Source of the DNA: Alphaproteobacteria bacterium
GTDB taxonomy: Bacteria; Pseudomonadota; Alphaproteobacteria; Sphingomonadales; Sphingomonadaceae
DNA length: 51,971 bases
Direction: 5' to 3'
NCBI GenBank assembly: GCA_030431875.1
Contig: JAUIIG010000020.1
Location: 1 to 51,971, forward strand
Below the pieces are notes generated by a model that saw nothing but the letters and a program-made list of their open reading frames with translations, made no database searches and was not told the origin of the DNA. The position numbers and the translations under genes were made by a program. This document shows, in pieces, positions 44,239 to 51,565 of this stretch (position 1 is the first letter of the stretch; each line of letters starts with the position of its first letter).

Positions 44239-44967
44239 ATGTCCATTCTTGAAGGCCGCGTTGCCGTCGTCACCGGAGCCAGCTCCGGCATTGGCGAGGC
44301 CTGTGCAGTCGAATTCGTCAACAAGGGTGCCAAGGTGGTGCTCGCAGCGCGCCGCGCGGAACGCCTGTCCGGCCTGGTCGAGAAGATCGAAGGAATGGGC
44401 GGTGAAGCCCTGGCCGTAACGACCGACGTCACTGACGAAGATGCAATCGCCAACCTCTTTGCCGAAGCGGTGGCGAAGTTCGGCGGGGTCGACGTCCTCA
44501 TCAACAACGCGGGCATTGCCGAGAACACTCCGGTGCACGAGACCTCGCTGGAGCACTGGCACAAGGTGATCGACACCAACCTCACCAGCGCCTTCCTCTG
44601 CGCCAAGCATGCCTGGCCGCTGTTCCTGAAGGCGGGCCACGGCCGCATTGTGAATATCGGCTCGATCTCGGCCAAGGTGCCGCGCAGCGAGTGTCCCAGC
44701 TACACCGCCAGCAAGTTCGGCCTGCAGGGCCTGACCCATGCGCTGGCTGTCGACGGACGCGATCACAACATCGCCGTGTCGATCTTCCACCCTGGAATCG
44801 TCGCCACCGAGATCATGCCGGGTTCGGTCAAGCTGCCCGAGAACTTCGCGGCAACGCCGGAAGAGATCGCGGAAGTCATCGTGCACATGTGCAACCTGCC
44901 CGACCACCTGAACTTCTACGAAGCGCTGGTGGTGCAGAACAAGCTGCCCTTCCTCGGACGCGGATAG
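44239..44967 (+). CDS. Short-chain dehydrogenase/reductase
   Basis: 242 residues. Cofactor motif TGASSGIG (12-19), NNAG (89-92) and the catalytic set Ser142/144, Tyr155 and Lys159 (YTASK) are intact, so it should be an active NAD(P)-dependent oxidoreductase. RRAER after the second strand favours NADP, tentatively. GGAGGAG lies seven bases before the ATG. It lies 48 bases after the citryl-CoA-lyase-like gene, and its stop overlaps the next GTG by one base (TAGTG), so they form one operon. Its alcohol or ketone substrate cannot be named. Confidence 0.92.
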   Translation: MSILEGRVAVVTGASSGIGEACAVEFVNKGAKVVLAARRAERLSGLVEKIEGMGGEALAVTTDVTDEDAIANLFAEAVAKFGGVDVLINNAGIAENTPVHETSLEHWHKVIDTNLTSAFLCAKHAWPLFLKAGHGRIVNIGSISAKVPRSECPSYTASKFGLQGLTHALAVDGRDHNIAVSIFHPGIVATEIMPGSVKLPENFAATPEEIAEVIVHMCNLPDHLNFYEALVVQNKLPFLGRG

Positions 44968-46118
44968 TGGCTGGCGAAACGCTCGGCTGTTTCAATATTG
45001 CCGACCTGGCGGCCAAAGCGCGTCGCCGGTTGCCCAAAGGCGTGTGGGAATACCTTGAGCGCGGGGTCGAGGACGAGACCGGCATGGATCGCAACCGTGC
45101 CGCTTTCGATGGCCTCACCTTCAAGCCCCGCGTCCTGCGCAAGGTCGACGAGATCGACATGCGCACCACGATCCTGGGCAAGGAAAGCGCCCTGCCCTTC
45201 GCCATTGCTCCGACCGGAGCCGCTGGCATCATGTGGTATCGCGGCGATCACGACCTCGCCAATGCGGCGGCCAAGGCAGGCATTCCCTTCTGCATTTCCA
45301 GCGCCAGCACGATGGACGTGGAGGACTTCGCCGGGATTGGCGGACGGCTCTGGTTCCAGCTGTACATGTGGGAGAACCGTGAGCTCTCCTACGACGTGGT
45401 TCGGCGGGCCGAAGCCGTGGGCTGCGACACGCTGTTCGTGACGCTCGACCTGCCGGTGCCGCCAAACCGCGAATACCTGGCCCACAACGGGTTCGGCATG
45501 CCGTTCGGGTTCAATCACAAGAACGTGACCGATGTCATGCTCCACCCGCGCTGGCTGGCGGGCGTGATCGGCAGATATATGCTGAACGGCGGCATCCCCA
45601 AGCAAGCCAACCTGCCCAAGGCGATGAAGAACTCCGTCATGCGCGGAGCCAAACCGGGGGCATTGTTCAAGCAGGACGATCTAGACTGGGACGGTATCAG
45701 GCGGCTGCGGGATCTTTGGAAGGGTCAGTTCATCCTGAAAGGCATGCTACATCCCGAAGATGCCCGCATGGCGCTGGAAGCAGGCGCGGACGGCATCGTG
45801 GTCTCCAACCACGGAGCGCGCTCGCTCGATCATTCGGTCGCGGCCATTGACGCCCTGCCCGACATCGTCGCCCAGGTTGGCGGCAAGATGACCGTCTTCC
45901 TCGACAGCGGCGTGCGGCGCGGCAGCGACGTGGTGAAGGCGCTGGCGCTGGGGGCTGACGCCGTCATGGTCGGCCGCGCTACGCTCTACGGGCTGGCCGC
46001 GGCAGGTGAGCCGGGCGTTGCGCGCGCCATCGACCTGCTCGGCAGCGAGGTTTCGCGCACCATGGCCATGCTCGGCCTGTGCAGTGTGGGCGAGATAGAC
46101 GCCAGTGCCCTCGCCTAG
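44967..46118 (+). CDS. FMN-dependent alpha-hydroxy-acid oxidase/dehydrogenase
   Basis: 383 residues from the GTG at 44967. The family start IADLAAKARRRLPKGVWEYL, the FMN-site FAIAPTGAAGIMWYRGD, and catalytic His282 in VSNHGARSLDHS followed by FLDSGVRRGSDVVKALALGA are clear. The usual SNHGGRQLD is SNHGARSLD here, as in some lactate/mandelate-type enzymes. It oxidises a 2-hydroxy acid to a 2-oxo acid. The partner SDR and CoA genes suggest a catabolic role. An FMN enzyme this close to the rib genes may be coincidence. Confidence 0.9.
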   Translation: MAGETLGCFNIADLAAKARRRLPKGVWEYLERGVEDETGMDRNRAAFDGLTFKPRVLRKVDEIDMRTTILGKESALPFAIAPTGAAGIMWYRGDHDLANAAAKAGIPFCISSASTMDVEDFAGIGGRLWFQLYMWENRELSYDVVRRAEAVGCDTLFVTLDLPVPPNREYLAHNGFGMPFGFNHKNVTDVMLHPRWLAGVIGRYMLNGGIPKQANLPKAMKNSVMRGAKPGALFKQDDLDWDGIRRLRDLWKGQFILKGMLHPEDARMALEAGADGIVVSNHGARSLDHSVAAIDALPDIVAQVGGKMTVFLDSGVRRGSDVVKALALGADAVMVGRATLYGLAAAGEPGVARAIDLLGSEVSRTMAMLGLCSVGEIDASALA

Positions 46119-47088
46119 GTTGCGCCTCCGGCCTGCCCTGCTCGCGCTAGCGGCGCTGATCTGGGCACCGGCTGCACATGCCCAGGGCTGGGCCGAAGTC
46201 GAGGAGCAGGACCTGCGCCTGGCCCGTGTGGCCGAGCGAATCATGGTCGCCAATGTTGCGCTGTGTAACCAGACCATGCCGATCACCGGCCTGATCCTCC
46301 ACAGCGCAGACCAATACGGCGATGGCGTGGCGGACAATCGCTTTGCCAACGGCCAGCTGGCCATCGCATCATTGCTGCCCGGTTCGGTGGCCGCCAGTGC
46401 GGGTTTGCAGCGCGACGATGCGATTGTCGCGATCAACGGCGTGGCCACCGCCAACCTCGAACCGCAGCCCGACGGCCACCTGCGTGAAGCGGCATTTGCC
46501 GTACTGGCAGACTCTTCTGAAGCGCGCGCGGTGACGCTTTCGGTGCAGCGGGACGGGCAAGTCATTCCCGTTTCGCTCGATGGTCCGCGCGGTTGCCGGT
46601 CGCTGGTGGAAATACTGCTGGGTGACGGGCCCAATGCGCGATCGGACGGGCGGATCATCCAGCTGCGTTATGACTTCGCGCAGAGCCTTTCCGACGATCA
46701 GCTGGCAGTGGCCTTCGCCCACGAGCTGGCCCACACCGTGCTCGAACATCGTCGCCGCAAGACCGAGGCGGGTATCGACAACAGCACTTTGCTCGCCAAC
46801 CTCGGCCGCCACCGGCTCGCCAATCGACAGGCCGAGGTCGAGGCAGACCGCCTTTCGATCCACCTGCTGGCCAATGCCGGCTACGATCCGGGAATCGTCG
46901 AGCAATTCTGGCATTCCGATGCGGGCACAAGGGCCAATGGCACCATGCCCAGCTTCATCTACCCGTCTACTGGCTCGCGCGCTGACATCGTGGCGCAGGA
47001 AGTGCGCCGTTACCTGCCGCTGCAGCGCGGACCGACGTGGCCGGGCCACCTGCTGGAATGGCGGGAACGCGGATTTGCTGGCGACTAG
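46105..47088 (+). CDS. Secreted PDZ-M48 metallopeptidase
   Basis: 327 residues from a GTG, overlapping the oxidase gene by 14 bases. It has a signal peptide (to about residue 26, AAHAQ). A PDZ-like segment lies at about 85-160 (IASLLPGSVAASAGLQRDDAI...AINGVATANL). The M48 zinc motif HELAH (206-210) and third-ligand helix EVEADRLSIHLLANAGYDP follow. It should be a periplasmic zinc protease, possibly in envelope quality control. Its link with the upstream metabolic genes is not obvious. Its TAG shares CTAG with the convergent flavin reductase stop. Confidence 0.87.
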   Translation: MPSPRLRLRPALLALAALIWAPAAHAQGWAEVEEQDLRLARVAERIMVANVALCNQTMPITGLILHSADQYGDGVADNRFANGQLAIASLLPGSVAASAGLQRDDAIVAINGVATANLEPQPDGHLREAAFAVLADSSEARAVTLSVQRDGQVIPVSLDGPRGCRSLVEILLGDGPNARSDGRIIQLRYDFAQSLSDDQLAVAFAHELAHTVLEHRRRKTEAGIDNSTLLANLGRHRLANRQAEVEADRLSIHLLANAGYDPGIVEQFWHSDAGTRANGTMPSFIYPSTGSRADIVAQEVRRYLPLQRGPTWPGHLLEWRERGFAGD

Positions 47089-47603
47089 TCGCCCGGTCGG
47101 TGCGGCGGTGCCTGACTGATGTCGATATAGTCCCGGTCAAAGTAAGTTAGCGGCGTGGCGTCCTCGCGGTGGCTTGCAGCCAGCAGTTCGCCGATGAAGA
47201 TCGTATGCGTGCCATAGCTGTGCCGATCCACCGTCCCGCACACCAGGCTCGATTGCGCGCTCGCCAGGACCGGGACGTCATGTTCCTCAACCCAATCACC
47301 CACGCCGAAGCGATCGCCGCCAGGCTGCATGAACTGTGCAGCGACATCGCGATTGCCCATCCCCAGTACGTTGACGCAGAACCGCTCGGCGCGCTCGAGC
47401 GGATCGTGCAGCGATGCTGAACGGTTGATGCAGACGAGCAGCGAAGGCGGCTCGAAACTCAGCGAACTGACCGCTGTGGCGAGAATTCCGTAGCTTTGCC
47501 CCGCATGCGTTGTGGTGACAGCATAGACTGTCGCGGCGACGTGACGCATCGATTCGCGGAAGGCCTCAACCAGTTCCGCATGGCTCTGTCCTACATCGCT
47601 CAT
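47085..47603 (-). CDS. Flavin reductase-like FMN-binding protein
   Basis: 172 residues from the ATG at 47603 (an in-frame start eight codons earlier is possible). Family features are FRESMRHVAATVYAVTTTHA, GILATAVSSLSFEPPSLLVC (FMN phosphate binding), FCVNVLG and HTIFIGELL near the C-terminus. Such proteins reduce free FMN/FAD with NAD(P)H, or supply a two-component monooxygenase; no oxygenase partner is adjacent. It is divergent from ribB and shares with it the 104-base region holding the AATGTGAT operator sites, so flavin-linked co-regulation is likely. Confidence 0.88.
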   Translation of the reverse strand: MSDVGQSHAELVEAFRESMRHVAATVYAVTTTHAGQSYGILATAVSSLSFEPPSLLVCINRSASLHDPLERAERFCVNVLGMGNRDVAAQFMQPGGDRFGVGDWVEEHDVPVLASAQSSLVCGTVDRHSYGTHTIFIGELLAASHREDATPLTYFDRDYIDISQAPPHRPGD

Positions 47604-47656
47604 GCCGACTATTTGCGGCCTGCCCAATCGTGGCGCAAGAGGGAATATGCCCAGCC

Positions 47657-47696
47657 AATGTGATCTTCCAGCCTTGCGATCACATTACAATGTGAT
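47657..47696. promoter_or_regulatory. Operator array between flavin reductase and ribB (three AATGTGAT half-sites)
   Basis: AATGTGATC (47657-47665) and GATCACATT (47678-47686) form a perfect 9-bp inverted repeat with a 12-base spacer. ATCACATT (47679-47686) and AATGTGAT (47689-47696) form a second perfect repeat with a 2-base spacer. TACAAT (47686-47691), a good -10 hexamer, lies in the centre of the second palindrome, 17 bases before the ribB ATG. A protein bound there would block the ribB promoter. The likely ligand is the HTH domain fused to RibB (inference). Confidence 0.72.
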
Positions 47697-47707
47697 ACAG
47701 GGTCGCC

Positions 47708-49009
47708 ATGAACGACATCACGATAGCCCGCGTCCGCGAAATCATCGCTGACGGAAAGATGACCCGCGCCGGCCTCGCCCGCGCTGCCGGTCTCCACGCC
47801 AACACCTTGCGCGACTGCACCGACGAGGGGTGGAACCCCACGGCAGACACCCTTGGCAAGCTCGACCGCTTCCTCACGGACAATGACGAGACTCCGGTCC
47901 TCGTCGGGATCGAGGAGATCATCCAGGAAGCGCGCAACGGACGTATGTTTATCCTCGTGGATGACGAGGACCGCGAGAACGAAGGCGACCTGATCATCCC
48001 CGGCCAGATGGCGACGCCCGATGCGATCAATTTCATGGCGACCCATGGTCGCGGCCTGATCTGCCTTGCCCTGACCCGGAGCCGCGTCGAGGCGCTGGGC
48101 CTCGAACTGATGAGCCGCAAGAACCGCACTCGGCACGAGACCGCCTTCACGGTCGCAATCGAAGCCCGCACCGGTGTCACGACCGGCATCAGTGCTGCAG
48201 ACCGTGCCCGCACTGTTTCGGTCGCCATCGACGCCAGCAAGGGCGCGGACGATATCGTCACGCCGGGCCACATCTTTCCTCTCGTCGCGCGCGAAGGCGG
48301 CGTGCTGGTGCGTGCCGGCCATACCGAAGCCGCCGTCGACATTTCGCGCCTCGCCGGCCTCAACCCCAGCGGCGTGATCTGCGAGATCATGAACGAGGAC
48401 GGTTCGATGGCGCGGCTGGAAGACCTGATCGGCTTCGCCCGCAAGCACGGCCTCAAGATCGGCACCATCCGCGACCTGATCGCCTATCGCCGCCAGAACG
48501 ACCATCTCGTCGAGAAACGCGAGGAGGAGCGTTTCGCCAGCCAGTGGGGCGACGACTGGCGCGCCATCGCTTTCTACAACACCGCCACCAAGGGCGAGAC
48601 GCTGGCACTGGTAAAAGGCCACATCGACCCCGAGACCCCCACGCTCGTGCGCATGCACGCGCTGTCGCTGTTTGACGACGTCTTTGCCCGCAAGGGCGAG
48701 CGTAGCGACCTGCTGCAGGCTTCGATGCGCATGATCGCGGAAGAAGGCTCTGGCGTGGTCGTGCTGATCAACCGGCCCGGCGCGGACTATGTCAGCAGCG
48801 CCATCCGCCGCCTGGCCAAGAAACCGCCTCGCGAAGACGATATGCCACCGGAGGAACAACGCGACTACGGCGTGGGCGCACAGATCCTGACCGAACTGGG
48901 CGTGCGCGACATGGTATTGCTCACCAATACCAGCCATTCGCTTGTCGGACTGGACGGCTATGGCCTGTCCATCGTAGGCGAACGTCCGATTGTTCTTGAG
49001 GAGAAATAG
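47708..49009 (+). CDS. ribB: HTH-RibBX: DHBP synthase with N-terminal XRE-like DNA-binding domain and degenerate GTP cyclohydrolase II domain
   Basis: 433 residues in three parts. Residues 1-60 look like an XRE/Cro HTH (MTRAGLARAAGLHANTLR, then WNPTADTLGKLDRFL). Residues 65-265 are 3,4-dihydroxy-2-butanone-4-phosphate synthase, with DDEDRENEGD (85-94) and AGHTEAAVD. Residues 280-433 resemble GTP cyclohydrolase II, but the three zinc cysteines are Ser320, Glu331 and Ser333, so ring opening of GTP is unlikely; this matches the RibBX type. It makes the four-carbon unit of riboflavin from ribulose 5-phosphate. AGGG lies five bases before the ATG. The operators upstream suggest self-regulation. 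Confidence 0.93.
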   Translation: MNDITIARVREIIADGKMTRAGLARAAGLHANTLRDCTDEGWNPTADTLGKLDRFLTDNDETPVLVGIEEIIQEARNGRMFILVDDEDRENEGDLIIPGQMATPDAINFMATHGRGLICLALTRSRVEALGLELMSRKNRTRHETAFTVAIEARTGVTTGISAADRARTVSVAIDASKGADDIVTPGHIFPLVAREGGVLVRAGHTEAAVDISRLAGLNPSGVICEIMNEDGSMARLEDLIGFARKHGLKIGTIRDLIAYRRQNDHLVEKREEERFASQWGDDWRAIAFYNTATKGETLALVKGHIDPETPTLVRMHALSLFDDVFARKGERSDLLQASMRMIAEEGSGVVVLINRPGADYVSSAIRRLAKKPPREDDMPPEEQRDYGVGAQILTELGVRDMVLLTNTSHSLVGLDGYGLSIVGERPIVLEEK

Positions 49010-49012
49010 CAG

Positions 49013-49432
49013 ATGGCCCGCTTCCTGATCGTTGAGGCTCGTTTCTACGGCCATCTGAACGACATGCTGATCGACGGCGCGCGGGGCGCCCTGCGCGATG
49101 CGGGGCACGAAGTCGACGTGCTCACCGTTCCCGGTGCGCTGGAAGTGCCGGGTGCCATCGCCATGGCGGCAGAGAGCGCCCAGTACGATGGCTTCGTGGC
49201 CATCGGGGTGGTGATCCGCGGCGAAACCTATCATTTCGAGATTGTTGCAGGCGAAAGCGCGCGCGCGATCATGGCGCTGACCATGGACGGCATTCCCATC
49301 GGCAACGGCATCCTCACCACGGAGAACGAGGAGCAGGCGCTGGTGCGCGCTGATCCGGCGCAGAAGAACAAGGGCGGCGAGGCTGCGCAAGCGGCCATGC
49401 GCCTGCTCGAACTGCAGGAGCAATTCCGATGA
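49013..49432 (+). CDS. ribH: 6,7-dimethyl-8-ribityllumazine synthase
   Basis: 139 residues, starting three bases after ribB. Family motifs are [15 protein letters not shown], the [18 protein letters not shown] strand with catalytic His74, and the C-terminal [16 protein letters not shown] helix. It condenses the RibB product with 5-amino-6-ribitylamino-uracil, the step before riboflavin synthase. RibB and RibH therefore work consecutively. GAGGAG lies upstream of the ATG within the ribB tail. The stop overlaps the aldo/keto reductase start (ATGA). Confidence 0.95.
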   Translation: MARFLIVEARFYGHLNDMLIDGARGALRDAGHEVDVLTVPGALEVPGAIAMAAESAQYDGFVAIGVVIRGETYHFEIVAGESARAIMALTMDGIPIGNGILTTENEEQALVRADPAQKNKGGEAAQAAMRLLELQEQFR

Positions 49433-50388
49433 GCAACCACCCCGCAATCGCTGGTATCCCGCTGGTCCTCGGCGGCAACGTCTTCGGCTGGACCGCGAAG
49501 GGCGACGAGGGGATGGCCGTGCTCGACGCCTTTTACGAGGCTGGCGGCCGTATGATCGACACTGCCGATGTCTACTCGGCCTGGATCCCCGGCCATGTTG
49601 GCGGCGAAAGCGAAAGCTTCATCGGCGAATGGCTGGCATCACGCGGTGTCCGCAAGGACATGCGCATCCACACCAAGACCGGAATGCTCAGCAAGAAGCA
49701 GCCGCTTGTGCCGGGGTCGGCTGGCGATCCCGAACTCTACCAGCCGCAGGCGGTGCAGGAGCACCTTGCGGCCTCGCTGGAGCGGCTGCAAACCGACTAC
49801 ATCGACCTCTACTACGCCCATCGCGACTTTGAGGAGCTGGAAGTGGCGCAGATCGTCGAGGTCTTTGACGCCACGACGAAGGACGGCACGGTGAAGTCCA
49901 TCGGCGCGTCGAACTTCAACGCTGATCGTCTCAACGCGGCGCTGGCCCATGCCGACAGCACGGGCGCCCAGCCGTTCCGCGCGCTACAGAACGAGTACAA
50001 CCTCGTCGCCCGAAAGGCCTACGGCGAGGACCTGCAGGCCATCTGCGTGGAGCGTGGCATCGCCATGCTGCCCTTCTTCGGCCTCGCCGCAGGCTACCTG
50101 ACCGGCAAGTACCGCAAGCCGGAAGATTTCGAGCAAGGCCAGCGCGGCTATCGCACCAAGGACTACGCCGAAGTCGGTCCGCCCGTCCTTGCGGTGATGG
50201 ACGAGATCGCCGCCGATACCGGTGCCTCGATGCCCGCCATCGCGCTTGCCTGGCTGGTTCGCCAGCCCGGCATCCCCGCCCCGATTGCGAGTGCACGAAA
50301 CGTTGAACAGCTCACCGACTTGCTCGAATTCGTGTCGCTGGAACTGGACGAAAGCCAGCTGGAGGCACTGACCGAAGCCTTGGCCTAA
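49429..50388 (+). CDS. Aldo/keto reductase
   Basis: 319 residues. The catalytic tetrad is visible: Asp and Tyr in [10 protein letters not shown], Lys in IHTKTGML and His in YYAHRDF. The NADPH-binding C-terminal stretch [17 protein letters not shown] is present. The family reduces aldehydes and ketones with NADPH; the barrel looks complete. It is coupled to ribH by an ATGA overlap, yet an aldo/keto reductase is not a known riboflavin-pathway step. It may use the shared operon for flavin-related or stress reasons. It is the last gene before the 189-base operator-rich gap. Confidence 0.92.
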   Translation: MSNHPAIAGIPLVLGGNVFGWTAKGDEGMAVLDAFYEAGGRMIDTADVYSAWIPGHVGGESESFIGEWLASRGVRKDMRIHTKTGMLSKKQPLVPGSAGDPELYQPQAVQEHLAASLERLQTDYIDLYYAHRDFEELEVAQIVEVFDATTKDGTVKSIGASNFNADRLNAALAHADSTGAQPFRALQNEYNLVARKAYGEDLQAICVERGIAMLPFFGLAAGYLTGKYRKPEDFEQGQRGYRTKDYAEVGPPVLAVMDEIAADTGASMPAIALAWLVRQPGIPAPIASARNVEQLTDLLEFVSLELDESQLEALTEALA

Positions 50389-50405
50389 ACTAACAGGACA
50401 TGGCG

Positions 50406-50440
50406 ACGACATTGTAATGACATGGGTACAAGCATGTCAT
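50406..50440. promoter_or_regulatory. Second operator-like cluster downstream of the rib operon
   Basis: 50406-50423 matches the reverse complement of the ribB operator at 14 of 18 positions, with CATTGTAATG (50410-50419) an exact match to its core. Overlapping it, ATGACATG (50417-50424) and CATGTCAT (50433-50440) form a perfect 8-bp inverted repeat with an 8-base spacer. No gene starts here: both neighbours end toward this gap. Confidence 0.5.
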
Positions 50441-50466
50441 GACCGGGCACTCAGAAGCGCGGGGAC

Positions 50467-50489
50467 CGGCTCGATGTGCATGCGAGCCG
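50467..50489. terminator. Hairpin between convergent genes, possible weak terminator
   Basis: CGGCTCG (50467-50473) pairs with CGAGCCG (50483-50489) around a 9-base loop. It lies 79 bases after the aldo/keto reductase stop. No T-run follows on either strand, so intrinsic termination is uncertain; it may stabilise the mRNA 3' end. Confidence 0.35.
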
Positions 50490-50512
50490 CAATCCTGAAG
50501 GCCATCACATCC

Positions 50513-50530
50513 GATCACAGTACAATGTGA
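50513..50530. promoter_or_regulatory. Near-identical copy of the ribB operator in the convergent gap
   Basis: GATCACAGTACAATGTGA matches GATCACATTACAATGTGA at 47678-47695 in 17 of 18 positions, including the TACAAT centre. The two copies are 2,835 bases apart, one at each end of ribB-ribH-AKR. Such a pair could support DNA looping, a second promoter running antisense to the gene at 50578, or a dispersed regulon site. Which of these applies cannot be told from sequence. Confidence 0.6.
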
Positions 50531-50566
50531 AACCGTAGGATTCGCAGTGTGACAAACCGTAGGATT
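50530..50566. repeat. 13-bp direct repeat AAACCGTAGGATT
   Basis: AAACCGTAGGATT occurs at 50530-50542 and 50554-50566 with a period of 24 bases. Each copy follows a TGTGA element (50526-50530 and 50548-50552), so the repeated unit seems to be TGTGA plus the 13-mer, with a two-base difference in spacing. It may be a duplicated operator module. Confidence 0.5.
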
Positions 50567-50577
50567 TCGGACCTGCC

Positions 50578-51486
50578 CTAAGGCTGTTCGATACCTTCGG
50601 CGATCGGCCAGCCGCCCAGATCCAGTTCGGGCGGGAAGATGCGGATATAGGCTTCGACCATGTGGATCTGGCCGTCATAGACCTTGAACATCTCCCACGC
50701 GGTCAACCGGTCCGAACCCGGCCCGCTGGCGTTCCATGACAGGCGCATCATGACGATGCCCATGCGTTCATCGACGACGATGTCGCGCACGGTCACGCGA
50801 CCCAGCGTGTTGAAGATGCCCAGCGACTGGTTGCCGATGTCGTTGCAGCCGGGGATGAAAGTGCAGTCCGGCCCGGCCATCATCATGCCGTTCTCGATCC
50901 GGTAGGCGTCATCCGAGAAGGGCGTACCGACGGCGTTGAAAGTCTCTGCATTGGACAGGCCGAGCGGATAGAGCATGGCAATGGCAATGGCATCCTCGCG
51001 GCTTTCCAGCTGTTCGGGCCGGGGCGCGAGGTTCATCTCCAGCGAAGGCGCGCCGCTGTAGCGGTCGATGGCGAACAGCAAGCCCTCGGCGCGGCTGCGG
51101 GTGGTGACCAGTTCGATCTCGCTCAGGCGCTGCTGGTCGTCGACTTTCACGCGCACGACAAGGATGATCGGAGCGCCAGCCTCTTCCACCATGACTCCCG
51201 CCATGCCGACACCCGCATGTTCGTCGATGATGTCCTGACGGTATCCGCGCAGCCGCGTGACCGTGCGCACCAGCCCGACCTGCGCCAGGTCCTTCTCGAT
51301 CCCGTCCTCCGTCACCCGCAGGTCCGGCGCGACGTCGAGGCTGCTGGTGTCATGATTGACCAGCGCGTGCAGCACTTCGGTGACCTTGCCGCGCAAGCAT
51401 TCGCGGTCACAACCCTGCGCATTGGCAGATGTCGCCGCCATCAAGGTCGCGAAGACAGCCAGGCAGAATGCCAGAACCTTGCGCAT
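50578..51486 (-). CDS. Secreted hypothetical protein, possibly DUF8021-like
   Basis: 302 residues with a signal peptide (to about residue 23, TSANAQ), so it is exported. The mature chain opens with GCDRECLRGKVTEVLHALVNHD and DLRVTEDGIEKDLAQ, given here in part. Two further cysteines lie in GPDCTFIPGCNDIG. The ending VYDGQIHMVEAYIRIFPPE is typical of NTF2-like or DUF8021-like scaffolds. It shares general layout, not close identity, with the protein at 4644-5528. GGGAG precedes the ATG. It lies 79 bases downstream of enolase on the same strand. Function unknown. Confidence 0.78.
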   Translation of the reverse strand: MRKVLAFCLAVFATLMAATSANAQGCDRECLRGKVTEVLHALVNHDTSSLDVAPDLRVTEDGIEKDLAQVGLVRTVTRLRGYRQDIIDEHAGVGMAGVMVEEAGAPIILVVRVKVDDQQRLSEIELVTTRSRAEGLLFAIDRYSGAPSLEMNLAPRPEQLESREDAIAIAMLYPLGLSNAETFNAVGTPFSDDAYRIENGMMMAGPDCTFIPGCNDIGNQSLGIFNTLGRVTVRDIVVDERMGIVMMRLSWNASGPGSDRLTAWEMFKVYDGQIHMVEAYIRIFPPELDLGGWPIAEGIEQP

Positions 51487-51514
51487 CGATTTTCTCCCGT
51501 TCCCTCAAATCCTT

Positions 51515-51536
51515 GGTGGCAGTCTATATCGCCACC
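51515..51536 (-). terminator. Hairpin between enolase and the secreted-protein gene
   Basis: GGTGGC (51515-51520) and GCCACC (51531-51536) form a 6-bp inverted repeat with a 10-base loop, 30 bases after the enolase stop on the minus strand. A short AAGGATTT follows instead of a strong T-run. It could attenuate read-through from eno, but the evidence is thin. Confidence 0.3.
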
Positions 51537-51565
51537 TCATGGGAAACGGAAGGAGCGGCCCCTGA

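Noticed and set aside
47657-47696. CRP/FNR binding site
   Set aside because: The CRP consensus is TGTGA-N6-TCACA. Here the tight palindrome has the opposite order (TCACA-N6-TGTGA), and the outer pair is spaced by 16, so the geometry does not fit.
47604-47707. FMN riboswitch (RFN element) before ribB
   Set aside because: The gap is only 104 bases, holds none of the conserved RFN helices I know, and the likely start site leaves a leader of about ten bases.
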